A stretch of DNA of 64,000 nucleotides from Glossina fuscipes (GCF_014805625.2 NW_023998492.1:706822-770821); one strand, 5' to 3'; shown: positions 24,180-37,998, numbered from the stretch's first letter. The notes: generated from the letters alone by a model not told the origin. Numbers and translations are program-made.

Positions 24180-24298
24180 AAGTGTAATATTATTAAATAA
24201 AAACATTAAGTTAATAATCACATAGTTAAATGAATAAATAATAATAATTAAATAATAAATAATTAATCAAATAAATAGTAATTAATAATACCCTGGTT
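24180..24298. repeat. ATA/ATT low-complexity tract
   Basis: Runs of AATAATAATTAAATAATAAA type with very few G or C. Confidence 0.8.
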
Positions 24299-27200
24299 AT
24301 TATGGAAATGTGTGATCCACATCTAAATTTAGGCTGTAATTTCGATACATATCTTTCCATTTACTACCACAGTCGTAACGTTTGGAAGAGAGAGTTTACG
24401 GAATATTGCTGCTGTCGATGTTATGTGACAATGTACTTAATTATTTTATTTTATAATATTTTAAGATAATAGGGACGATAAATATTATACCTCCAACGTT
24501 TACCCATCCAATTGTTTAGATAAATTTGAATGAAATATTAGTTTAGAACCCGATGAGGCTTGTTGGAATGGTCATTACTTGCCATATTTTTGCCAATATG
24601 ATGATCTTTCTCCTAAGTTCCTAGAAATATTGAAGCAATTTACGGCAATTACATTTTTAATCGGAGGTTTTTATTTGTAGATACCTTCGCAATCAACATC
24701 ATATCCGTTGTCTAAATTCTAATACTCTTTTATTTCTTTTAATATATAATAATTAATACAGGATTACAGTAAAGAGAAATTAAGTGAAGAGAAATTGGAG
24801 TAGTTAGCTTAAGCCGAGGTTTAGTCAAGTTTGTAAGTCATAGAAAAAAAAGTGAGAGGGGAGCTATTCGCGGGATAAGTTAGGGATGTTTTTGTCCGGT
24901 TGGTGCGTTACAATGATGGTGGTGCTAGATCTTGAGATTAAGAAAACTGAACTTATCTTTGATATAGAAAAGGAAAATTGTAAAAGAAGAGATCCTGAAA
25001 TATATTTTTCTAAGAAAAGAATACCTTAAAGAAATTTCTTGTGAACGAAGTCCTGGAGCTGCTGAGCTACTCCGGCACCAGGTTTTAGGAAAAAAATTGT
25101 CCTCACAGTACACTTTCAGCTTAATTTGTTTGGTTGTATCATATACATCCAGAAGCGTATGTTAAAAGTTTATTTTTTTATTATGCTCTGGTTATAGAGA
25201 CAAATTGTTAATATAAAGACTGTCCCAAAATAAAGGGCTGGACTCACCGATTGTATTAAGCGTTTCCATGGCGCACGAACTGTCAATATAAAATTAATTG
25301 TATCAAGCTGGCAGAAACGCCACGTAATGAATTGAAAGCAGGGGTGCAGTATGGATGTGTTGCCATGGTTCACGAATTAAAGATTTAATGATATTGATTA
25401 TGACCGAGGTGTGATATGTTAAGAAAGCTATTCCAGCAATATCGTTGGTGTATTGTACTGCTGAGCTATTTCCGCTATGGCTGTGTGATTCTTATTGTCA
25501 AAATTCATTTTGCAAGAAGTGTTCCCTATTAAGCGAACTAAAATGCTGTTCCGAGCTTGCAAACGAATCATTTATTTATAAATCGCCCTGCTTATAAATT
25601 ATTAATATTCTACATTTATTTATTTGTTTCTGTACTAAATGATGTTAATTTTAGCATAAATTGATTTAACAATAATTTTAATTGACGTTTTTGGTGTTTG
25701 TATTATTTGCGTCAATGAAAACTGCTAGTGCAGGATTGTTGTACGGCCTTTATTTATTTTTATCTTTTATTTCCTTTTTGTTAATTTTCTATATCGCGTG
25801 TTCGTGCACGCAGTGTACCTCATTACAATATGTGGTTGAACATATAGTCTGCGTTCCTTTTGCAATGATGTGAAGTTTTGCGTTCGTTGTTTTCGGTAGG
25901 CGATGTACCTAGAAAATATTATTAATTTTTTATTTTTCGAAACGAACCGTCTAATGGCGATGCCAGCTCCACAGTACTGTTTCCCAATTCCTACTAAAGC
26001 CGGAATAGAAACTGTTTAGCTTAATAATTTTACACTTCTTCATCAACCGTTATGTAAACAAACGGTAGCCATATGATGTTGCTTTAGCAATGTACCTAAG
26101 TTATGTCTTCATCTGAACACAACCATTCATCACACACTCGTTTTCATAGAATATGTATAATATCTATTAAATAAAAGCTCGCCTTCTTTTGAGAAAATTT
26201 ATCGAACCATGTTCTCTTAATTGCTGAAAACTACCAAAGGTGGAGCTTGTAAGCATTCTAATTGGCTTCTAAAAAAAGTTAAGTGTGTTAAGTAATATCA
26301 TCATAACGCTAATCATCATCTATTAAGTACAATCACTTCTTGCAATTGCGTAAAAACTACATAATTGCTTTTACTTATACAAAAACATAACAGTTTTGGA
26401 GAGAATACTTGCTATTGCAACATTTAGCAAATTATTTACATTAAATCATATATTCCACTTCTTCTTTTGTTAACGCATTACATGAATAAAAAACTTTGTT
26501 TATACCTAATATATGTTAAATAGAAATTATATTAGGATTATTCTATCCCGTTAATACTTCATCTATAAAAATAGAGATATAATAAGTTGTAGATTTGTGG
26601 CCAAATTTTTGTGAATTGTATATTTTTGTGTGGCTGCACAGCGCCAACAAGCTTCTTAAAAAAAGTGGTTACAAGGATCTTGGTGGTGTTTCAAGTATCT
26701 TAAACAACTTGCAAAGGCAAGATTGCCGAATAAATCGCAAGCAACAGCATTTTACATGAAAGTAATGCAGATATAGATACTCTACCGATGTTCATATTCA
26801 TCTTATTGACTTTTTATTAAATTATCTTTTCGCTATATCCAATTGAAATTTGTAGGAAGGGCACGTAATAAGTTCGACATATCTTGAATTTCCGCCTTCT
26901 TGCTGTGTTTAAGAATCAAGAAAATTGGGCCAATGGTTCCCCGTAGACACGTAAATGTAGAAAATTCCACCTTTTTCTTTAGTGGCCTAAGTGGGGGCTT
27001 AAACTTTGCCTTGGTAGTATCAATTAAATCGAATCAAGTGTGCAATGTACAAATAACGTGTATCTAAGCAACGAAAAAAATGCTACTAAGTCTTATAAAA
27101 ATACGAATCGGGATATATATGATGCGTGATATAAGCGGCTCGGTATCCGATGTATTTACATTTCCTTTCAGTGGCTGTCATGAAAAAGTAATAATAATGC

Positions 27201-28821
27201 GAAAAGCTGTGTTTGAGCCGATCACAATTTTCCTCTTTGAAGAAATCAATGAAACTTAAGTTCATAAATATGAAAGTGTCTTTCTGTCTGCAAAATGTCG
27301 TATAACGCAAAAATATACAAAGTAACTGCAGTAGGTTGAAATCAATTTTGTAGCCTTGGAATTTGCAATGTATGGTAAAACAATTAACACAAGCACCCTT
27401 AAGCTAACATTTGCATAAAACGAGCAGAATGCAAGAATACATTTTAATGTTCGGTTTATGCCGAATAGAGAACGTTTCTACGAAAGCTTTTTCTTTAGCA
27501 GTTAGTTAGACAGCATTAGCTACCTTGGTACTAACGCCTTAGCTGCTCGCAGTCTCTCTATCAACTTATTATTGCGCAATTTTACTTAAATATAATCTTA
27601 TATATACGTAATGTCAGCCATATCATAACGTTCCTACTTTTAGAAAACGTACTCACTCACTTAAAAGATCGAATATGGCACGAAAGCTATAAAGTATTTA
27701 CTCCAATATCTCTGCTAAAATCACATATCCGACAAAAGTAGTTTGCTTGCAAAATGAATAACTTTATAGAAAACGATATTCTCTAAAACTTTGGAAAAGC
27801 AATGACAACAAGAGGAAATTTTCCATACTTTACCTGCCATTGTCATAACATAAAGGATCCTTGTGCATATACAAGGATTAACAAAAATGTTACAAATCTG
27901 ATTGGTGATTAGTTCTCAGCAGAGGAGAGAATTCGCTGAAGGCGAGGAGAGTTGAATTGGAGCTGTCGAAAGAAGAAGACGATGAAATGTTTGTGAACTT
28001 CGTCGAATGAAGTGGTGTGAAATGCTAAGGTCCTCGGTTCTGTGAAAATAACTTTCTGAAAGTACCCTCCCACAAATGCAAGTGCAATCTACACTACCCA
28101 TAATCCGATGCCACGAACCGTACGATGTATTGGAAAACTAACTAAAATCGAAGAAGGTGTGTACAATACTGGCCGTTTTTGTCTCTTAAAATAAGATTCT
28201 TTGGTTTTTAAAGTACGGCTCGCCTCAACAATATTTAAAAAACCGGATTCCAAATATTATTGTTTCTCGAGAGAATCTCTCACTCTTGTTATCGATAGAA
28301 ATTTTTCTCTATAAAAGACTTCAAAGCAGAGTCTGCTGCAAATATGAAATTCTGGTACACAAAATCTTGATCACTATAAAATTCCAAGTCAAGTCAGTCA
28401 CTTGTTCTAGTGGCGGTCAGTTTTTATGTTGGTTTCCCTTCGTTTCCCTGAGTCATATTAATAAAGGTATTCAAACCAGCTCGTGAACAATCATATTTCG
28501 CTAAAGAACACGCCTACGCCTGAAAAGAGGAAAAATTCGAACAAACGATAATTTCAAATGATCTTTTCAATAATTGGTATTACCGGTATTTTAAAGTTCT
28601 GTACGAAGTACATAAGGACACTCCACTGCTCCCACGATTTTTTAAAAAGTAAGTTCTCTAGCAAAATTAGGTTTAAGAGAGAAGTGAAACTCACTTACTT
28701 ATGAAACACTATGTATTGTCAAATTTATTTTGTTAATTATAGAATTCATCACTTTATTTCTTATTGTTATACTTTACTTCAAGTTTATAAGGCAACCCAT
28801 ATATACAGTGAGCGAGACGTC

Positions 28822-28988
28822 TCCCTCATAAGCCTACGCGCGACTCCCTCAACTCACTTACTAACTTTAACTTCCTAATTAATCTACCTTAGCCTACTCG
28901 TATCCTACTCTTAGTCTTACTCTTTTCCTACGTAATCTCTAACTTATTCCCTAACTTGTTCTCTAACTTATTCTCTACTTTATACTTG
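28822..28988. repeat. Degenerate CTAACTTATTCTC tandem tract
   Basis: CTAACTTATTCCC, CTAACTTGTTCTC and CTAACTTATTCTC follow each other directly at ~28948-28982. Looser relatives (CTCACTTACTAACTT) lie upstream, in an asymmetric pyrimidine-rich strand. Confidence 0.6.
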
Positions 28989-31283
28989 CACTCTTCCCCC
29001 ACCAGAGAAACCGTGAGGCCAAAACGAGGTCAGACTTTGGCTCCTCACAATATATTACTTTTTTCATCCATTTCACCTTTGCTTTTTTAACCAACAGTGC
29101 AAATTTTTGTTTCATAAAACATTTTTAATTTTATTTAAATATTTTGTGCACATGTTTTTACAGTTTATGTTTTCGTATTTTTATTTTCGTTTTATTTTCC
29201 TTGCTGCGCAGTAGAGCAGAAGGCTCTTCTTTTTATAAACATTTTTTTTTTTAAATCATTACCATAAACCAATAAATAAAATATTTATGTATCAGTTTAC
29301 ACATTCATTTTGAGTTTTAAAAACGTGTTTAGGAAATAAAGAAGAAAAAATTCTCTTTCAGAGGTAAAACATGGAGGATGAATATCTTTAATAAGTGACA
29401 TCTCTTTTAAAATCATGACAGAGTATGTAACTGAGAACCAGATATAATAGAAAACCGACTTTAATCCATGGGTGTTAAGTAAGCGAATTTTATTGCCAAC
29501 CGCACACACATGCACACACGTTCACACACGATTTTGCAAAATGCTGTGAGAATTAAGGTGGCTATAAGAGACAGCGAATGGAGAGGAAAGGAATAAGACA
29601 TATGGTATTCCACCAACCTTGCACCATTTGGAGAGCATTAATAATAGCTAGTCTCTGCGAAGTAATCTTTGGGGGTGGTTCTGTGGAGGTGTGTGGATGA
29701 TGAAGTGTGTGAGGGGTAACTTTAGTACATAAGCAGTACGGATGGCGAATTCATGCATGCAGCTGAAGATTTCTACCTACAGCTCGCTTAATAAGAAAAA
29801 AAAGAGCACTCAGAAAGCCGCGCGTACATATGTACTCACATAGTGCGTCATTTTTGAAGCCTACTTTTTAAGAAAGTAATTTGAAGGACGCAGTCTGCTT
29901 AAAGAAAAACAAATATGGTATAAAATGGTGGAAGAAATATGCAATAATGCTTTTGAAACACAAAGATGTGAATGTATTAAATATATACATATATTGCGTT
30001 AGGTGGAAAAACATTAAACACTGTCCGATTTAACACAGCGTGAGACGTTAACGCGTTGAAATCCACCTATGTTCCCATCTGCTACTCCGAGCTACGATCC
30101 TTTAGGGGAGGTCGCCGCTTAGACACTATCTGCTTACGTTGACGCTCCTCATCGCTTTTCGTTTTGTCTAGCAACCTGCTTGTCACGTAATTACCCAGTA
30201 GACAGTCCTGAGTGTTTATCGTTCGTCTTAGTAGTTGTGCGAATTTCCTGTGAGCGTGTTTCTCGAACGGTTTCTCCTAAATTCACTGCAAATCTGCGTG
30301 CACCAATTTCCAATGTGTTTGGAACTACTTAAACCGACGTCTCCAGTTGTGAAGTGAATGTTTAAAACAGACATTATACGAATGCACAGAAGGATGTGCT
30401 TAACTCAGTTCAGCATTTGATCATGATGGAAACTACAAACGTTCTTATAATTACTAAAGTTTTAACAATAAATATCATTTTAAAGCTTGCTATGCACAAT
30501 TTAAAAAACTATGTGCATATTCGTCATATTTTTGTTGAACACTTTTTTTCATTTTTTTGTAAATTATTGCTATAAGATATAAATTATTGTACTCTTAAGT
30601 ACATTAAATTATATATATTTAAGCTCTTTCTGAAAATATAATAGGAAACCAACACGTAAACCAATTCCTTTGGGTAATATTTATTCTCCATTTTTGCGTA
30701 GATAAGAAAAAACGTTCGCATAAAACTACAAAAAATAATGTAATGCTTAATAATAAAATGCTTATTATTAGGAACGCATCTGGTTTAATATGCACTATCA
30801 TAATGTGGAACTACAATTCTAGCATATTTGATATACTGTGTTTCCCTACAATTATAACGTGTTGTCTGAAAAATTATTTGCCGTGCGTTATATAAAATTC
30901 ACGGAAAGGGAAGGAAATCATTTACTTAGCACTTTAGTATTAAGGAAATAATTATGATCACATCTATGGAAATGTATATTATGACATTTCGTCGTAAATA
31001 AACAAAGGGATAAATTATGTACGAAGCAAAAGTGAATTTCCTTTTTTTTTCGTTTCTTTAAAAGTATCGCAACGTTTGGAATGAACGTAAGGACAAAACA
31101 CAGTAAAGATTTATAGTTTGACGTGTACATTGATTTTCTAGAGTTGCGAACGGCGCATATCGTCTCGAAGGATAAACTTTGTTTTTCATAGTCTCCATTT
31201 GCAGTCAGTTTTAAGATATCAACTTCTACAGAGATTGAAGCATATGGTAATCAAGTGGTATAATATCTGGACTGTACGAATCA

Positions 31284-31336
31284 TTAAATATATATATATA
31301 TATTGCCAAATCATTAAATATATATATATATATATC
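31284..31336. repeat. Duplicated AATCATTAAA-(TA)n block
   Basis: AATCATTAAATATATATATA occurs twice in direct order, separated by TTGCCA. Confidence 0.8.
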
Positions 31337-32585
31337 GAAATATAAAATAGGGAATTCGCGGATTTACTGTCGGGTTAATATATTACAAAACCTTTATACT
31401 ACTTGATGTATTGTTTCACTTTTATTCCCGTGTAGAAATGAATATTTCTTTCCTTCTTTGGAAATAAACCATTTACAAATGCATCCGTCTTTTTATCGGG
31501 CACTCAAACGGATGGTAACGAAGAGTGCTACTACAGATTTGGGTAAGCGAACCTTGAAAAGCCCCTAAGTCTTTAGTAGTTTGAGCTTTCAAGACAATGT
31601 TTCTGATTCATTCATGTCATTAAACTTTTATATACATACATAAACATACACATACATATAAAATCCTGTTATTGATAATAGAAACTGGAGGAGTTCCTGA
31701 CGTTTTACATAAACTAAGATGGCATGATAACAAAATCGTTTACATCATACGGTGAAGTGGAACCTAAGGATAGTTGTCACAAGAAGGACCAGAATACTAA
31801 AGAATATATAAAAATGACCAGTTTTTTTTGCTTTGAAAGAGTACATTAAATAAATAGGCGGTGTAAACATATTACCATACTGTCCCCACGCTTAAAAAAA
31901 AAACAATTTATCGCACAAGTCATAAGTCGTCCGGATTGTTATTCTTAACTCAAATCTATGCCTATAATAAGCAAGAATTAGAAATGGTAATAGTCGTAAA
32001 ACGGAGATAAGGGACATAAACAAATAACTAACTAGTCTACGAGTTTATAAAATTTGATATGAGTTCCTAATCGACAACGGATTGACTGGAATTAATGGAT
32101 GTATTCGCCACACGGTGCACATAACTTAGTCTCCTCCTGCAATTCCAAATCTTATTGAAGTCTCCTCTAATATGGCTTACTAGAGTGACATAAGACTCAC
32201 TCAAATCTAAAATAATAAATCAAAGAATGTATGGAAAGCCCTCAAATCCAAAAAATTTCCTTGGGAACGCAATGCTTTGCGGATTTAAGGAAGTTGGAGA
32301 TTGGGAAGAAAAGCGAAATACACCATAAGCCTCATTTAATGCTGCGGTTTCTTTATAATACCAATAAGGCTTCGTTTTATACATATAAAAAAAATTAGTT
32401 TAAATTCTTTAGCAATTCTTTATTACTTTATGAAAACGGGCGGCGTGGACAAAAGCGATTGAATAATTGCATCTTAGAGTGTCACAAGGCAACGGTAACG
32501 AAATAAATAAGGAAATACAAAAAAAAAAAACTTTATATAGTCCTTGTAAACATTTTCAGTAACAATGAATTATTAATTTTTATTC

Positions 32586-32660
32586 GCATGGATAGCTGAG
32601 TAGGTAAAGGATTGCTACTAGCAATTCAGTGGTCGCGGGTTTAAATCTCTCTTTTAATGC
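32586..32660 (+). ncRNA. tRNA-like relic (possible SINE head)
   Basis: TAGCTGAGTAGG at 32593-32604 fits an A box and GGTTTAAATCT at 32638-32648 a degraded B box, with normal spacing. A 5 bp stem, GATTG/CAATT, closes a 7 nt loop CTACTAG with T in the position before the anticodon (ACT). GCAT/ATGC could pair as an acceptor. The D and T stems are imperfect. This is not a convincing working tRNA; a tRNA-derived SINE or pseudogene is more likely. An AT-rich tail follows. Confidence 0.45.
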
Positions 32661-34115
32661 AAGCGGGCATAAAATCTGAGTTATCCAGCAGCCTGTAAAT
32701 TCATTCTTTACCAATTTGTTTACAAAATACATAGGCAATAAATAATTAAATTATATAAATAAATAATTTTTTATCTAACAAAACTGAAACCTTATTCGCG
32801 TTACTTTGACTCTTCCATACAGTTTTTTATGCGACCGCTTGTACTATGTTCGACAAGTCACCACTTGATTTTAATTTCGCATTGTAAGAGCGGTTTTCAA
32901 AAATAAATTAATTTGACAGCTGGTTAAGAAGACTTTATTATATTTTAGTCTAGGGAATTGCGAATAGACAGCATGTGAGCCTAGTAAGACCTAAACTGGA
33001 AAATGCATCTTTCGGTTGTCATACAGAAACACTTTTTGCTTTTAGCAACAGAGAATTTAAGTCGCACGCTAATTGCCTTATCGGCACCGTTTAAAAAAAT
33101 AATGCTTACTTATACTCTGGCCTTCAGTGGAGAAGAGTAATTTTATTATAGGTATTTTCCAGTAGAAAAATTGATAAATGGTGCCATTGACTAACCATTT
33201 TTATTTAACGACATAAACTTGAATGTTGCTTTCAGTCCTTCCGGAACTTGTAATACTTTTTATAAAATTTTGAATCATTTTCTTAGGGTCCTTTTTAAAA
33301 ACCTTAGTGATTTTTAGAACCTATCCTCACTCTCGGATTATTTGTGTATCATTAAATATATACTTCTTCATACTCACGCATTGCCCATGTCACGATTAAA
33401 CTAAAATTTACTATCTTTCAAGGTAGGCTTAAGATCCGTCAACACAAAAGCAATGATATAATGCTCACTTGACAAGCTTTTGCAAATTTACGTCGGCTTA
33501 GTGGTGCAATACATGAATGCTTTTGCACCCTTCTTCTCTATTTACTCATTTATGCGTAGATCTTTGCAGCTTTATATTTGGCTTCTTTTTCTTTAACCGT
33601 TAATTACAGTCACACCGACAAGGCTTTCCTTTTTAAGTGTCGCATCATTCGATTTCTCTATAAATGAGAACTCATTACATATTCTTTCGAATAAATTTCA
33701 TTGCATTCAAAGTGCTTCCCAGGTAACACAATACACTTTCCAATCCTCGCAAGTTGCAGCCTTTTGTGAGATGAACTACTTTTTTCTCCTGAAACAATTC
33801 GAGACGGTGTTCCCAGAGTGTTCCTTCAAGTTTGTTGGCCAGCCATAAATTGCATGTTTCGTAATGATGCATTTCATAACATCTTGCTAGTCAGAATTTA
33901 TTGTGTCATGGATGCCAATCCGATACGCTTTTTTTGAAATATCCATTGCATCAGCAAAGTCCACCATTTATTCTTTCTTTAAATGATCTGCATCAGCGAT
34001 GGTTATGCGAGGTTATGGTTTTAAAGCCTTGTATAAACTATAAAGACTTTCTTACGAGACAGCTTTATCACCAAGCATTAATTGGGACATCCTCAACGTT
34101 TGCGTGACAGACTGT
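32661..34115. other. Unassigned AT-rich DNA
   Basis: Short open frames on both strands at 33.67-34.1 kb carry no known motif. Confidence 0.4.
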
Positions 34116-34138
34116 TCATTCCGCAAATTTTATTATTA

Positions 34139-35285
34139 TTATAATTTTAGACTAATGAAATAAATTCTTAGACTAAAAAAAAGACATTGAGCACTAGCAA
34201 CACAGGCTATCGGCTCTAATTTAAATAAATGTACATTAGATAATGAGCTTACTAGTATTATAATAGTCATATATATAATTGATATTCTGTTCTGAAGCCG
34301 ATTGTAAAATGTCCAAATGTGCTTTATAGTAAGAGTTTGTCCACAACAGCAGATTGGGGAGGAAGACTGCTTCAGGATCCATTGGTGAGTTCCAATTGTA
34401 TGACCAAGGCGAATTCTCGAAAATGTTTGGATCTTGGTTTTCTCAACATTTGTTGGATATAAAGGTAGAGTTAATTGAGGGTTAATGGAAGAGTAGTGTT
34501 GATGATGATATTGTAAATTTCCTTGTGCAATTTTCTCTTTAACTTTTCTTCCAATGTATCTTTGAAGATCCAACTTTTCCATGACATCATCCATAATTAG
34601 AGGACCAGAAGCAGCATACTTTGCCGCTCGATCAGCCTGCTCATTTCCCAGTAAACCGATGTGACTTGGTACCCATAACATTTTAATTTTTCCGTCGGGT
34701 GTAGTAATTATATTCCTTAATTTGTTGATGGTGCTCCATCTCGAAGTCGAAGGATTCCGAATAGCTTGTAATACAGACAAACTGTCGGTAACAATGACGG
34801 TTTTGAGTTTGTTTTTATGGGCAAGCTTCGCAGCGTGAAGGATAGCTCTGGCTTCGGTTGTGAACGTTGAAGTACTTTCGTGAAAAATGTGATTGAGAAG
34901 AACCTGTCCTGTAGCATCTACCACGGCACAAGCAGGAGGCAGGCCAAAAGATTTTGAGCCGTCTGTGTATAAAAGATTCCAACCAGTACTCTCCAATACT
35001 TGGGTTTTTTCAGCTATTAGATTCCTGAAGACGTAATTTGGAGTATCTTCTTTCTTTTGCACAGACAGGGAGATGTCAAAAGAGCAGTCTTTCGAAATCC
35101 GTAGAGGTTTAACACCAAAAGCGCGGAAAATTTTTAAGGGAATGTTTAACTCCTTTGCGACGTACAAACTATAGTCAATTGCAGATGGTGACTTTGCAAG
35201 TTTGTTCGTAATAATAATCTTCCTCACGTCATCACCTAGAATAGATTTTTTTGAATTAAGAAGCTTGGGGACTATTTTAGCTTAT
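34139..35285 (-). pseudogene. I-element ORF2, RNase H and C-terminal part
   Basis: The frame is open from KIVPKLLNS near 35280, with Met at 35227, and contains a full RNase H domain: Asp in LLYTDGSKS, Glu in TTEARAI, Asp in VTDSLSV and Asp in IGLLGNEQAD. RNase H C-terminal to reverse transcriptase is a feature of the I and LOA clades. RIRLGHTIGTHQWIL and ICCCGQ follow. The usual HILCDC end is lost: a deletion after IKHI near 34318 joins the frame to out-of-register sequence. The 5' side is cut at the inversion junction, so no reverse transcriptase precedes it. Confidence 0.85.
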
Positions 35286-35299
35286 AACTCGATTCGACA

Positions 35300-35594
35300 T
35301 CGACTTGCATTCTGAGTAGTGCATGTTTTGTTTTTCGTAGCAATTTTTTAATTGTTTTCGGTGTTTTTGTGTGTTTAACTCGTGTGTTCTCTATGCTTTT
35401 GGGAAAACTGATTATCGCAGATACGATATTTGCTTTCGTTTTTCTGTAAATGTAATAAAAAAATCAAAAAACAAAAAACATAAAAGAAAAATGAAATATT
35501 GAAAACAATTGTCATTTTCTTCAGCAGTTCCCAAACCTTTTCAAGTGAGTGGTTATTTCTCAATTTACTAAATAATAAACAGCGATAAGGCATA
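35300..35594 (+). promoter_or_regulatory. I-element 5' UTR of inverted copy D
   Basis: The last ~70 bp before ATG 35595 match the 5' UTR of copy E read on the minus strand (CAGTTCCCAAACC, AGTGAGTGGTTATTTCTCA, GATAAGGCATA). Further upstream the two diverge. Non-LTR elements of this type carry an internal promoter in the 5' UTR; none was located precisely. Confidence 0.5.
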
Positions 35595-36215
35595 ATGGCC
35601 CCGCGGCCGCTAGATAAAAACTCAAATAGATTTCATCTATTAGCAGACGTATCCCCCCCCAAAGAAAAAAAATTGAAAATTCCGACTTTCCGGTGTTGCC
35701 AATCAGTGACATCACTTCTATTGATAAAAAATATATTGTTATTTCTTCAACTGATGCGTAGCGTAGCAATTTCCCAATTAAGCCCTTTTGCTATAAAAGA
35801 AGCCCTAGGTAGCATTACAACATACATAGACTCTATCTCGATTCTACGCGATGGGAATTTACTTGTCCTCGCTGGGAACCCGAGCGCAACCGAAAAACTC
35901 ATAAAATCGAAATCTTTATCTAATCTATGTGCTATCTTCGCTAAACTGCATGACAAACTTAACTCAGTTAGAGGCGTAGTTTATGCCCCGTGCTTAAAGC
36001 ATGTGCCGGAAGATCAAATTGTTCGCGAAACGGGCAGTCAAGGAGTGACTGAAGTCTACAAATTCACCAAATTAAATGACAACCAGTCCTCCATCCTGTG
36101 CTAACTGTGGTCTTCCTCCACATCCTGAAAACTGTACGCGTAGCTTCTGCTTAAATTGCAACGATCAACACTCTGCGTTAGACAAACAATACCCAACGTT
36201 TTATAGAAATGCTTG
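35595..36215 (+). pseudogene. I-element ORF1 (gag-like), inverted copy D
   Basis: Starts MAPRPLDKNSNRFHLLADV, and carries SPFAIKEALGS and DSISILRDGNLLVLAG, the RNA-binding domain region shared with copy E. An internal deletion after KLNDN (~36084) removes ~200 bp present in E. The sequence then resumes in the zinc-knuckle region (CANCGLPPH, CLNCNDQHS) in another frame. An early frame change is also present (see copy E). Confidence 0.8.
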
Positions 36216-36429
36216 AAAGTCTAAAAATAAAAACAGAAAATTACTGTAGCATGGGTGAAGCGCGAAGCAAATACCGGGAAAGAAATCCATCTGTAGACCA
36301 AGGAATTGGCAAAGTAATACCTACGCTGCTGTTGCCTCGCAAATCGAGCCTATTAAGCCTTTAACTCCAACTCCTTCCAATGAAAAACTTGTTCTACCAT
36401 CAACCAAAAATTACATTGCCAAATCAGTT

Positions 36430-36742
36430 CAGATTTCAGTCCAACTTTTATATCGCTTCAAGAGACCCATTGTCGAACCTCTTTTAATGCTATTCCACCC
36501 AATTCATATTCTGGATACTTCACGAATGCTGATTAAAATTTATATTCTAAACGATGAATTGGTGTTTTTATAAAATCAAGTATTTCTCACAAACGCATAA
36601 ATTTAGGTATCAAATATACAAGCCGTAGCGATACAAATAATGTTAAACATAAAATTTACAGTGCTTTCGCTCTTTATCCTACCTTCGCAATCGTTTTCTC
36701 AGCAAGAACTCTACAATTTATTCTCCATACTTCCTGCATCGC
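36430..36742 (+). pseudogene. I-element ORF2 endonuclease fragment, copy D
   Basis: One frame reads LQETHCRTSFNAIPP and then SYSGYFTNAD. The Glu of QETH is the catalytic residue of APE-type endonucleases. Two stops (NAD* and SKR*) interrupt it before SISHKRINLG and YPTFAIVFS. The fragment stops at CAATTTATTCTCC, where the sequence switches into the minus-strand element. It is joined to ORF1 remnants after a deletion near 36428. Confidence 0.7.
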
Positions 36743-37998
36743 ATATCTGCTTTCGACAAATGTGCATTTTTCTAGATTTTTGTATGGAAATTTTAGCCCC
36801 TGAGGAGTTTGCCCATGTGGAGATCTCTGGTTCAATAGATTCGAGGATGTTGATTAGCTTCGTGCTATCTTTTTCTTTTGTAAAAATGTATACATCATTA
36901 GCGTAGAGACAATTTTCCACTCTTGGTACACGGCAAAGAATTTTGCTAATTTCGTTGAAGGCGATTTGGAAAACTACGTGACAGAGAGAGGAGATCCTTT
37001 CGGAATGCCATTCATTAGCGGAAAGGAATCAGAGAGAGGATTGTTGATTCTAACTTTGAACCGCCGATGCGACATGAATGATTTGATGTAGTTGAAGAAT
37101 TTGGGTCCAACATTCCATGATTTCAAGAGTCTTAAGATAACATGAAGACCAACTCTGTCAAATCCTTTTTCGAAACCAATTAAGAGAATTGTTACATGAT
37201 TTCGTTCGGAACAGCGCGACGATGTACCCTCTACCCCGCTTGAAACCAGCTTGTTGCTTTGTTATGTATTTTTCCAGGAAGGTGTCACATCTGTTAACAC
37301 AATTTGAAAGAGAAATTGAAGCCTTTTTATTTTCGATGAAAGCACTGGAAAAGTTGCTGTCAGAGGAGTATTCCCACCACATTTGTTCAATGTAATTAGA
37401 AATATCGTGTGCGTCAGTTAAAGTTCCATTGGGAGTGCAGATGCCTTTGATTTCTGTAATTCCTTCCTGAATAGAGCATTGGCCTTTTTGTATAATAACA
37501 AGTGATTCTGATCAGGACATCTCTTAAAGCGGTGCCATAGATCCATTTTATTTTTCCTCAAAAACGAAAGCGTGTTGTTCCACCAAGGAACCCTAGCTCG
37601 TTTAAAAGAGGTGTTGGATTGAGGAATAGAAAGATGAGCAGCCGTGCGAATCGCTTGAGACATAATAGCAGCATCATCCCGTTAAATGGCTTTGAGTTCA
37701 AAAATGACTCCAACTGTTTGGAGTAGTTGATCTAATCCGCTTTATCTAGCAGGAATTTGGCCTGTTTTGCTGAAGTAACAGGGGACATTGAAAGTTTAAG
37801 ATCGATTATGATTGGAAAGTGATAACTATTACGTAGATCATCAGAAATAGACTAGGAAAGAAGAAGTGAGGGAGAGTAACAATATGTGAAAATGTATGAT
37901 GAGTTAAAAAGTGCGTTGGTTTTCCATCATTTAAAATGCAGAGATTGTTTTGAATGAAGGCCTTTTCTAAAACAGTGCCACGAGTTTTGTTCACTTTA
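36743..37998 (-). pseudogene. I-element ORF2 endonuclease end and reverse transcriptase, copy E
   Basis: Read on the minus strand: NKTRGTVLEKAFIQNN (~37990) is the end of the endonuclease. VPWWNNTLSFLRKNK (~37590) is the linker, ITKQQAGFKRGR (~37250) begins reverse transcriptase, then FDRVGLHVILRLLKSW and GIPKGSPLSV (~37160-36980). The catalytic box near 36895 reads YANDVYIF, so one of the two usual Asp residues is Asn. A stop follows LSV and at least two frameshifts occur. The N-terminal endonuclease is deleted. Reverse transcriptase cannot work in this copy. The post-RT text ends at CDAG, the inversion junction. Confidence 0.8.

Larger units (their letters stand above)
23528..32585. other. 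Long unassigned AT-rich stretch
   Basis: No gene, array or complete transposon could be supported. 24.18-24.30 kb is an A/T-only low-complexity run. 28.82-28.99 kb is a CTAACTTA-like degenerate tandem tract. 31.28-31.34 kb holds two copies of an AATCATTAAA-(TA)n block. It may be intergenic or a long intron. Confidence 0.45.

Noticed and set aside
27916..28101. Cys/Ser-rich minus-strand frame with GSVDCTC, briefly considered as a Harbinger-like transposase
   Set aside because: No further motifs in any frame around it.
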